From contig JAGBYS010000255.1 of NCBI GenBank assembly GCA_017628675.1, positions 1 to 5,704 on the forward strand: a DNA stretch of 5,704 nucleotides, in the 5' to 3' direction. The notes under the pieces were generated by a model. It saw only the letters and a program-made list of their open reading frames with translations, was not told the origin of the DNA and searched no databases. The number at the start of each line of letters is the position of its first letter. The first letter of the stretch is position 1. Below, piece after piece: positions 1 to 5,235 of this stretch. The position numbers and the translations under genes were made by a program. Source of the stretch: Tidjanibacter sp. GTDB lineage: Bacteria; Bacteroidota; Bacteroidia; Bacteroidales; Rikenellaceae.

Positions 1-393
1 GCTTATAGCCGTAAGTCCTTCAGGCAGAGCAACCTTCTCCAGAGCCTTGTAGTAGTAGAAGGCGTTGCGCTCTATCTGCTCCACGCTCTCTGGCACGACC
101 ACCTCTTCGAGCGCATAGCACGACTGGAAAGCCCTTTCACCTATCACCTTCACGCCCTCCTCTATGGACAGATTGGTGAGTTTTTCGCAACCGTAGAAAC
201 AGTAATAAGGGACTCTCTCCACCGAGGCAGGAATGGCCACCTCTTCAAGTTGGGTGCAGTTCTGGAACGCCCTTTCACCCAGCGCACCAACACCGCTTGG
301 GATATTAACCTCCCTCAGGGCCGCACAGCCACGAAAGGCCTCATTACCGATACTCTCAACGGACTCAGGGAGCCTTATGGCAATCAACCTCTC
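1..393 (-). repeat. BspA-type leucine-rich repeats, 23-residue period
   Basis: From residue 234 the protein repeats every 23 residues (69 bases) with the consensus xxLxxVxIPxSVxxIGxxAFxxC. Five full units (234-256, 257-279, 280-302, 303-325, 326-348) and a partial sixth (349-364) are visible, preceded by a degenerate unit ending AFYGC at 229-233. Cys closes each unit through 325, but unit 326-348 ends in YYY instead. The array continues beyond the left edge, so the final repeat number is unknown. This is the LRR_5 (Treponema/BspA) class, known from surface proteins that bind host or microbial ligands. Confidence 0.9.
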
Positions 394-1092
394 GCACCCA
401 TAGAAGGCGCCATCATCAATAGCCTCAAGCGAGGAGAAGTATTGCAACTCCCTGAAAGCCATAATATCTGCCCCCTTGAAGGTTGTGCCGATGGAGCTCA
501 CCGCAGCAGCCTCCTTGTAGGAGAGTTGCTGATCGCCGTCGCTATCCCAAGCGAGCACACAAAGCACCTTTGCGGCATTGTCGAGGAACTGGATGGGGGC
601 CTCCGAGGTGTCGTAGTAGCCCTCCAGAGGGATGACCACGGTTTTGCCGCTGGTAAGGATGAAGGTCACCTCACTCTCGCCAACGATTATCGACTCAATG
701 AGCGTTTCGCCAGGCTCTCCTTGGTCGCCTTTGTCACCCTTATCGCCCTTATCTCCTTGGTCGCCTTTTTCTCCGGTGTCGCCCTTGTCGCCGGCATCTC
801 CCTTATCTCCTTTGTCGCCTTGTTCGCCCTTGTCGCCCTTTGCGCCCTCCTCGCCGTGACGAACCGTAATGGTTGAGCCGTCCGAGAAGGTAATAACATA
901 CCCCTCCGAAGACTCCTCAACCGAGGTGATAGTCAGATTGTTAGCAGAGGCGTTAAGGAGCGTTTCGACATCCTCAATCTTTTGGCGCAGGGCCTCTATC
1001 TCCTGGCGAAGTTCCGAGTCATCGTACGCCTCGGAGCACCCAACAAGGAGTCCGAAAAACATCAAGGCCAACAGGCGGAAAAGGTGTTTCAT
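1..1092 (-). CDS. Collagen-like, leucine-rich-repeat surface lipoprotein (3' end outside window)
   Basis: Translating the minus strand from the ATG at 1092-1090 gives 364 codons with no stop up to base 1, so the C-terminus is missing. Order of parts: signal peptide with lipobox LVGC (Cys19); an acidic, heptad-like segment at about 24-46; a beta-hairpin at 53-79; 17 uninterrupted Gly-X-Y triplets at 80-130; a second similar hairpin at 131-156; an EF-hand-like loop at 183-194; then BspA/TpLRR-type repeats (LRR_5 family) of exactly 23 residues from 234 onward. The N-terminal layout resembles the DUF4988-type start of many Bacteroidales lipoproteins (recalled pattern, not searched). The start overlaps the hutI stop by 4 bases (ATGA) and lacks a clear Shine-Dalgarno, so translation is probably coupled to hutI. 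Known BspA-like proteins are surface proteins, some of them adhesins. The inferred role is an outer-membrane-anchored, possibly trimeric stalk presenting an LRR binding domain. Ligand unknown. The reading frame is certain; the function is not. Confidence 0.9.
   Translation of the reverse strand, partial: MKHLFRLLALMFFGLLVGCSEAYDDSELRQEIEALRQKIEDVETLLNASANNLTITSVEESSEGYVITFSDGSTITVRHGEEGAKGDKGEQGDKGDKGDAGDKGDTGEKGDQGDKGDKGDKGDQGEPGETLIESIIVGESEVTFILTSGKTVVIPLEGYYDTSEAPIQFLDNAAKVLCVLAWDSDGDQQLSYKEAAAVSSIGTTFKGADIMAFRELQYFSSLEAIDDGAFYGCERLIAIRLPESVESIGNEAFRGCAALREVNIPSGVGALGERAFQNCTQLEEVAIPASVERVPYYCFYGCEKLTNLSIEEGVKVIGERAFQSCYALEEVVVPESVEQIERNAFYYYKALEKVALPEGLTAIS
511..546 (-). other. EF-hand-like calcium-binding loop in the lipoprotein
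   Basis: Residues 183-194 read D-S-D-G-D-Q-Q-L-S-Y-K-E. This gives D at loop positions 1, 3 and 5, a hydrophobic residue at 8, S at 9 and E at 12, the canonical EF-hand loop spacing. Similar W-D-x-x-G-D-x-x-L-S-x-x-E-A segments precede BspA-type repeats in many Bacteroidales surface proteins. The loop may bind calcium and stabilise the cap of the LRR domain. It is a single loop with no evident pair, so binding is not assured. Confidence 0.65.
703..855 (-). repeat. Collagen-like Gly-X-Y tract, 17 triplets (9-base DNA periodicity)
   Basis: Residues 80-130 of the lipoprotein have glycine at every third position without interruption. Most triplets are G-D-K, with G-D-Q, G-E-K, G-D-A and G-D-T variants, and only one has proline (G-E-P near the end). 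In bacterial collagen-like proteins, charged K/D/E triplets can stabilise a triple helix without hydroxyproline, so a trimeric stalk is plausible. The DNA is an imperfect array of GGCGACAAG-like units with varied third positions, which suggests an old and selected repeat rather than a recent expansion. Read in other frames, this tract creates false low-complexity ORFs. Confidence 0.92.
1036..1092 (-). other. Lipoprotein signal peptide of the collagen/LRR protein
   Basis: Residues 1-19 start MKHLFR, continue as a hydrophobic core (LLALMFFGLL) and end in the lipobox L-V-G-C with Cys19 as the predicted lipidation site. The residues after Cys are S-E-A-Y-D-D. Acidic residues just after the Cys fit the lipoprotein export signal described for surface-exposed Bacteroidetes lipoproteins, so outer-surface display is likely but inferred. 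Confidence 0.88.
1089..1092 (-). promoter_or_regulatory. ATGA stop/start overlap coupling hutI and the collagen/LRR lipoprotein
   Basis: On the coding strand the TGA of hutI and the ATG of the lipoprotein share the bases ATGA. The sequence just upstream (AAAAGTTGATATGCG) shows no purine-rich ribosome binding site. Such overlaps usually mean translational coupling by terminating and re-initiating ribosomes. It implies both genes are on one transcript. Confidence 0.8.
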
Positions 1093-2333
1093 CGCATATC
1101 AACTTTTACGCCACCGATGATGGTCTGCTCCACCAGTTCCTCGCCGAAGCTGTAGGGGAGGTAGGCCAACGATGGCACGGGCTTCGATACCACAAGGTCG
1201 GCCCTGCGACCAACCGATATTGCACCTCTGTCGGCACTCAGACCGAGGGCAGCCGCACCATTGATTGTGAGCGCCGAGAGTGCCTCCTCTGGCGTCAGAC
1301 GCATCTTGATGCAGGCAAGGCTCCAAAGGAGCATCATATTGCCCGAGGGCGACGAGCCGGGATTGCAGTCGCTCGCAATGGCCACCGCGAGCCCCTCGTC
1401 AATCATCCTGCGTGCGGGCGCAAAGGGAAGGTTCGAGAAGAACGACGCACCAGGCAGCACGGTAGGAATTGTCGAGGAGTTCTTCAGGTCCAAGACATCC
1501 TGCTCATTAGCCTCTTCGAGGTGGTCAACGGAGAGTGCTCCATACTTGATACCCACCTGCACACCGCCACTCGAGGCGAGCTCATTGGCGTGAATCTTGG
1601 GGCGCAAACCATAACGCTTGCCACACTCCAGAATCCCCGCCGTCTCCTCGGGGGTGAAGAATCCGCGGTCACAGAAGACATCCACAAACTCCGCCACACC
1701 CTGCTCGGCAACGGCGGGAATCATCTCCTGGCAGACGCACTCCACATAGTCGCTCTGGCGACCCTTGTAGGCACGCCCCACAGCGTGCGCACCGAGGAAT
1801 GTAGCCTTGATGGTTGCTGGCAACTCCTCCTGCAGGCGCCTAATAACACGGAGCATTTTAAGTTCGCTCTCGGTCGTAAGACCATAGCCGCTCTTCACTT
1901 CCAGCGTGGCAGCACCCGAGCGAATCATCCTCCAGGCCCTACGCTTGGCAGCCTCGAAGAGCTCCTCCTCGGAGGCCTCGGCAAGTCGGTCGGCCGAATT
2001 GAGAATGCCACCGCCTCGTGCGGCAACCTCCTCGTAGGTCATACCGGCAATCTTATCGCGAAACTCGCCCTCACGCGAGCCAGCATATACAATATGTGAG
2101 TGGGAGTCGCAGAAGGCAGGGAAGACTACCCTACCCTCGGCATCCACAACCTCGTCGGCCTCCACCGAGCCCAGCTCCTCCATCTTGCCAAAACGGGTGA
2201 TGATGCCATCCTCGGCAACGAGGAAGGCATCATCAATCTGCTGGGCCGAGTTCATCTGGCTTCCCTCAAGGCGCAAAACCTCAAGAGGGACAATCCCGGC
2301 AAGAGTCTTTATGTTTTTGATTAGCAAGCGCAT
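1089..2333 (-). CDS. hutI: Imidazolonepropionase
   Basis: HutI hydrolyses 4-imidazolone-5-propionate to N-formimino-L-glutamate, the third step of histidine degradation, in the cytoplasm. The 414-residue length is normal for this amidohydrolase-superfamily enzyme. Metal-site and catalytic motifs are all visible: D-S-H-S-H (His78, His80), K-S-G-Y-G-L at 147-152, G-A-H (His183), I-H-A-N-E (His248, Glu251), V-D-H-L (His271) and A-S-D-C-N-P-G (Asp322). These align with the metal-binding and catalytic His/Glu/Asp set known from Bacillus HutI. The ATG at 2333 lies 3 bases after the hutH stop. An AGG (2342-2340) at the end of hutH, six bases before the ATG, could act as a weak Shine-Dalgarno. The gene ends in a 4-base overlap with the next lipoprotein gene. 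No frameshift or missing residue is seen. Confidence 0.97.
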   Translation of the reverse strand: MRLLIKNIKTLAGIVPLEVLRLEGSQMNSAQQIDDAFLVAEDGIITRFGKMEELGSVEADEVVDAEGRVVFPAFCDSHSHIVYAGSREGEFRDKIAGMTYEEVAARGGGILNSADRLAEASEEELFEAAKRRAWRMIRSGAATLEVKSGYGLTTESELKMLRVIRRLQEELPATIKATFLGAHAVGRAYKGRQSDYVECVCQEMIPAVAEQGVAEFVDVFCDRGFFTPEETAGILECGKRYGLRPKIHANELASSGGVQVGIKYGALSVDHLEEANEQDVLDLKNSSTIPTVLPGASFFSNLPFAPARRMIDEGLAVAIASDCNPGSSPSGNMMLLWSLACIKMRLTPEEALSALTINGAAALGLSADRGAISVGRRADLVVSKPVPSLAYLPYSFGEELVEQTIIGGVKVDMR

Positions 2334-2336
2334 ACC

Positions 2337-3821
2337 CTACCTGTTCTGAAGGAACTCAACAGCCTTGGCAATCAAGGGGTACATAACCATATCGGTATCC
2401 ACGAAGGGAACCACTGCCCTGAAGTCGGCAAAGAGTTTTTCGATGGGCTCGCTCGAACGCAAAGGACGGCGGAACTCGAGAGCCTGTGCCGAGTTGAGCA
2501 GCTCGATGGCGAGCACTCTCTCCACATTGTCGGCCACGCGTGCCGACTTGGTTGCGGCATTGGAGCCCATACTTACGTGGTCCTCCTGACCCTGCGACGA
2601 GGGAATCGAATCCACCGAGGCGGGCATACAGAGGCCCTTGGTCTGGCTCACAATCGAGGCAGCCGTATACTGGGGAATCATAAAGCCGCTATTCAGACCG
2701 GGCTTGGCCACCAGGAAGCTGGGAAGGCCTCGCTGTGCGGAGATGAGCTTATAGGTCCTTCGCTCCGAGATGTTGCCGAGCTCGGCCATAGCGATAGCCA
2801 GGTAGTCCAAAACCAGAGCCAAGGGCTGGCCGTGGAAGTTACCTGCCGAAACCACCACATCCTCATCGGGGAAGACGGTTGGGTTGTCGGTTGCGGAGTT
2901 GATCTCGGTCTCGATGACGCTTGCCACATAGGCGATAGCATCCTTCGATGCGCCGTGCACCTGGGGGATGCAGCGGAACGAATAGGGATCCTGAACGTGC
3001 TTCTTGGGCTGAGCAATCAGTTCGCTACCCTCCAGAAGTTCCCTGAAGCGGGCAGCGGTCACAATCTGACCATTGTGGGGCCTTACCTGGTGTACATTGT
3101 CGGCAAAGGGGTCAATCCTGCCGTCGAAGGCCTCGAGCGACATTGCGCCAATCTGGTCGGCCAAGTCCGACAACCTCTCGGCCTTGTCGAGCGACCATAC
3201 ACCATAGGAGGCCATAAACTGAGTGCCGTTCAGAAGAGCCAAACCCTCCTTCGACTGGAGAGTCAGGGGCTCCCAACCCTCCCTACGGTTCATCTCCTCG
3301 CCCGAGATAATCTCACCCTCGGCTGTTTCCACCTCACCAAGGCCCAGGATGGGGAGCGAGAGGTGTGCCAGGGGTGCCAGGTCGCCCGAAGCGCCGAGCG
3401 AGCCCTGCTGATACACTACGGGGCTGTAGTGGCGGTTGAACATATCGATAAGACGCTCCACAGTGGCCACCTGCACGCCCGAATGGCCGTAGGAGAGGGA
3501 CTGCACCTTGAGCATAATCATAATGCGGACAATCTCGGTGGGAACTCTGTCGCCCGTACCACACGAGTGGCTCATAACGAGGTTTTTCTGAAGAGCCGAT
3601 AGTTCGTCGTTGGCAATGGAGATATTGCAGAGCGAGCCGAAGCCTGTGGTCACACCATAGATGGGCGTGGGGCTCTCAACGGCCTTCCTGTCGAGGTACT
3701 CACGACACTTGGCAATGGCCGCCTTCGACTCCTCCGAGAGGCTCAGTGTGTAGTTCTCCCTCACTGCGCGGATTACATCCTTATGGGTGAGGTGGGCGCG
3801 GGAAATGATATGCTGTTTCAT
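2337..3821 (-). CDS. hutH: Histidine ammonia-lyase (histidase)
   Basis: HutH deaminates L-histidine to trans-urocanate and ammonia in the cytoplasm, the first step of the pathway. The 494-residue protein is of normal length and complete. The A-S-G triad that cyclises into the MIO cofactor is at residues 144-146, within G-S-L-G-A-S-G-D-L-A-P-L. Other active-site positions match Pseudomonas putida histidase almost number for number: Tyr55 in Y-G-V-T-T-G-F-G, His85 in M-S-H-S, Asn198, Tyr280 and Arg283 in Q-D-P-Y-S-F-R-C-I-P-Q, Phe329, and Glu413 in Q-E-D-H-V-S-M. The His in the M-S-H motif and the Glu in Q-E-D-H favour histidine over tyrosine or phenylalanine as substrate. The ATG at 3821 follows a 34-base AT-rich gap after the pectinesterase gene and has no clear Shine-Dalgarno, which is common in Bacteroidetes. 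Confidence 0.98.
   Translation of the reverse strand: MKQHIISRAHLTHKDVIRAVRENYTLSLSEESKAAIAKCREYLDRKAVESPTPIYGVTTGFGSLCNISIANDELSALQKNLVMSHSCGTGDRVPTEIVRIMIMLKVQSLSYGHSGVQVATVERLIDMFNRHYSPVVYQQGSLGASGDLAPLAHLSLPILGLGEVETAEGEIISGEEMNRREGWEPLTLQSKEGLALLNGTQFMASYGVWSLDKAERLSDLADQIGAMSLEAFDGRIDPFADNVHQVRPHNGQIVTAARFRELLEGSELIAQPKKHVQDPYSFRCIPQVHGASKDAIAYVASVIETEINSATDNPTVFPDEDVVVSAGNFHGQPLALVLDYLAIAMAELGNISERRTYKLISAQRGLPSFLVAKPGLNSGFMIPQYTAASIVSQTKGLCMPASVDSIPSSQGQEDHVSMGSNAATKSARVADNVERVLAIELLNSAQALEFRRPLRSSEPIEKLFADFRAVVPFVDTDMVMYPLIAKAVEFLQNR
3384..3392 (-). other. MIO cofactor triad codons (Ala-Ser-Gly) of hutH
   Basis: The codons GCT-TCG-GGC encode Ala144-Ser145-Gly146, which cyclise autocatalytically into 4-methylidene-imidazole-5-one, the electrophile of all histidine/phenylalanine/tyrosine ammonia-lyases. 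Its intact presence supports an active enzyme. Confidence 0.95.
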
Positions 3822-3855
3822 TGTTTGATTAGTATTACTTGGTTATTGTTACTGA
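3822..3855 (-). promoter_or_regulatory. 34-base AT-rich gap between the pectinesterase gene and hutH
   Basis: This is the largest non-coding gap in the window and is markedly AT-rich against GC-rich genes. I see no hairpin followed by a T-run and no convincing Bacteroidetes promoter (TTTG at -33 with TAnnTTTG at -7), so it is probably a leader for hutH translation rather than a terminator or promoter. Bacteroidetes ribosomes often use A-rich, unstructured leaders instead of Shine-Dalgarno sequences, which fits the bases just before the ATG (AATCAAACA). Confidence 0.4.
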
Positions 3856-5214
3856 CTAAAATTCAACTTTATACTTGGTCACGAAGCTCTCCAGATTCTC
3901 CATACCGGCAAAGATATTCTCGGCGGTGTAGGAGGCTGCCTCCTGGTCGGTGAGCACTCTGCCGCCGTGCTTGCGTGCCGAGGCGTCGGCACCCGCATAG
4001 GTGCAGCCCCACTCGGCAAAGATCTTCTTCTCCTCCACCACATCGTCGCTCATATTGGCCATCCAACCGTCGGCGTGGAGCGTCTTGGGCATCTTGCAAC
4101 GCACCCACACACTCTTGGCGCCGTAGTGCCAAGCCCTGCCGAGGTAGATGTTATTGACCTTTGCGCCATTGAAGCCCACCTCGTCGGAGGTCACCTCGCA
4201 GTCGAGGAAGGTGATACCATAGGGGGCAGCTGCCGCAGTCGAGGGAGCCGTAATGGCCGCTCCCTCACGATTGACATTTATCTGGCAGTGGTCGAAGAGC
4301 ATAACGCTCGCTCCGTAGATGAAGTCCACATTGCCCTCCACCAAGCACCCTTTGGCATAGACTCTTGCCGAGTCGTCCCTACCGAGGAAGGTGTCCTGAT
4401 AGCCTGTGATGTTGCAGTCGAAGAAGCTTGCGCTGCCATACTTAACCTCCACAGCCATAGCCTGATCGCCACTCTGATTGGTGTTCTGGTGGGTATTCTC
4501 GATCGTGAGGTCGTGGATCTGCACCCTCTGGCTCTCAATGCGGATGGTGTAGCTGCGGCGCTGTGCCTCGGGGAGCGAACTGTCCGCACCATTGTAGGTA
4601 CCCTGGCAGTCGTCCCAGGTGAGAATGGTTTTATCCCTGCCATCGCCCACCAGAATCACATTATCAAGGCCTTTCTTAATGAGCACTTTTTCCTTGTAGG
4701 TACCCTCCTTGATGTGGATAATGTAGGGGGTGGGATTGCTTGAGGGGATTGTAGCGATAGCCTCAGCGATGGTTTTGAAGTCGCCCGAGCCATCCTTGGC
4801 CACCACAACCGAGGGGCCCGACTCGGAGCTGCCACGCAACCTTGTCGTGAAGGTCAGAAGGCTGCTCCAGAGCGAGTTCTGCTCCTTCTGGGGAGCCAGA
4901 GCCTGCACCTGGAAGCTATACTCGGTCTGCTTCTCCAGACCCGTCACGGTCACCTCGGAAGCCTCGAGCTCCTCGGAGGCCACGAGCGTACCGCTACGGA
5001 GCACTTTGTACTTGTAGCCAACGGCACCCTCGACCTCATTCCAGAGAATCGTGGCCGAGTCGGTCGTGAGGCTACCCTCCTCCACCATCACCCCTGCGGG
5101 GGCGGCAAGTCTGCCACCCTCGTTGTGATTGGGTTTCACTTCGGGCTCTTCGCCACTGCAGTTCCCGAGGGAGAGTGCCGCAACCACGAGAGCCACTATC
5201 TTCGTGAGTTTCAT
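3856..5214 (-). CDS. Pectin methylesterase lipoprotein with fibronectin type III domain (family CE8)
   Basis: The catalytic domain removes methyl esters from homogalacturonan, giving demethylated pectin and methanol. The 452-residue protein has a lipoprotein signal (Cys19), a fibronectin-III-like domain at about 37-125 (pattern ending T-E-Y-S-F-Q-V-Q-A-L-A), and a right-handed beta-helix pectinesterase domain at about 135-448 opening with D-G-S-G-D-F-K-T-I. The active-site set is complete: Gln251 (S-G-D-Q-A-M-A), Gln273 and Asp274 (G-Y-Q-D-T-F), Asp297 (G-N-V-D-F-I-Y-G), and Arg360 with Trp362 (Y-L-G-R-A-W; the family usually has R-P-W). It should therefore be active, on the outer membrane surface or in the periplasm. 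Its place between hutU and hutH is odd, since pectinesterases normally sit in polysaccharide utilisation loci. No SusC/SusD, lyase or other glycan gene is in the window. Gaps to its neighbours are 21 and 34 bases, in the same direction, so co-transcription is likely. Confidence 0.95.
   Translation of the reverse strand: MKLTKIVALVVAALSLGNCSGEEPEVKPNHNEGGRLAAPAGVMVEEGSLTTDSATILWNEVEGAVGYKYKVLRSGTLVASEELEASEVTVTGLEKQTEYSFQVQALAPQKEQNSLWSSLLTFTTRLRGSSESGPSVVVAKDGSGDFKTIAEAIATIPSSNPTPYIIHIKEGTYKEKVLIKKGLDNVILVGDGRDKTILTWDDCQGTYNGADSSLPEAQRRSYTIRIESQRVQIHDLTIENTHQNTNQSGDQAMAVEVKYGSASFFDCNITGYQDTFLGRDDSARVYAKGCLVEGNVDFIYGASVMLFDHCQINVNREGAAITAPSTAAAAPYGITFLDCEVTSDEVGFNGAKVNNIYLGRAWHYGAKSVWVRCKMPKTLHADGWMANMSDDVVEEKKIFAEWGCTYAGADASARKHGGRVLTDQEAASYTAENIFAGMENLESFVTKYKVEF
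4840..5106 (-). other. Fibronectin type III-like domain of the pectin methylesterase
   Basis: Residues about 37-125 follow the FN3 pattern: an A-A-P-A-G-V start, S-A-T-I-L-W (B/C strand Trp58), G-Y-K-Y-K-V-L, V-T-G-L (Leu before the F strand), T-E-Y-S-F-Q-V-Q-A-L (the Tyr-corner region) and a terminal L-T-F-T-T. It probably acts as a spacer between the lipid anchor and the catalytic beta-helix; carbohydrate binding cannot be claimed from the sequence. Confidence 0.8.
5158..5214 (-). other. Lipoprotein signal peptide of the pectin methylesterase
   Basis: Residues 1-19 have a basic start (MKLTK), a hydrophobic core (IVALVVAALSL) and G-N-C, with Cys19 as the likely lipidated residue. Asn at -1 is less usual than Gly/Ala/Ser but is tolerated in Bacteroidetes. 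The following S-G-E-E-P-E is acidic, consistent with export to the cell surface; this is an inference from the described Bacteroidetes lipoprotein export signal. Confidence 0.82.
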
Positions 5215-5235
5215 ACTCTTTACTTGTTTTAATGG
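5215..5235 (-). promoter_or_regulatory. 21-base gap between hutU and the pectinesterase gene
   Basis: The coding-strand sequence is AT-rich and contains AAAGAG directly before the ATG, too close to be a well-placed Shine-Dalgarno. No terminator hairpin fits in this space, so transcription from hutU should run into the pectinesterase gene. Confidence 0.4.

Noticed and set aside
703..855. Possible CRISPR or tandem-repeat array because of the regular short repeats
   Set aside because: The 9-base units are in frame, encode Gly-X-Y triplets and have no spacers.
632..859. Plus-strand frame rich in Ser-Pro-Leu repeats
   Set aside because: Another shadow of the 9-base collagen repeat, low complexity, with no independent start signal.
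250..876. Plus-strand 208-residue frame whose C-terminal part looks like several hydrophobic membrane helices
   Set aside because: It is the antisense of the collagen/LRR lipoprotein. The hydrophobic Ala/Leu/Val/Ser run is just the complement of the GDK repeat; the minus-strand frame has clear domains and a lipobox.
687..920. Minus-strand 77-residue frame with Ala-Thr-Lys-Glu repeats
   Set aside because: Out-of-frame reading of the collagen tract within the lipoprotein gene; no support of its own.
1521..2099. 192-residue plus-strand open frame opposite hutI
   Set aside because: Antisense shadow; the composition reflects the complement of hutI codons.
2577..3602. 341-residue plus-strand open frame opposite hutH
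   Set aside because: Long antisense frames are common opposite GC-rich genes with biased third positions. It matches no family I recognise, while hutH on the other strand is unmistakable.
3822..3855. Possible promoter or terminator before hutH
   Set aside because: No stem-loop with a T-run and no TTTG / TAnnTTTG pair with suitable spacing was found, so it is listed only as an AT-rich leader.
3967..4743. 258-residue plus-strand open frame opposite the pectinesterase
   Set aside because: Antisense shadow of a gene with a complete catalytic motif set; no recognisable domain.
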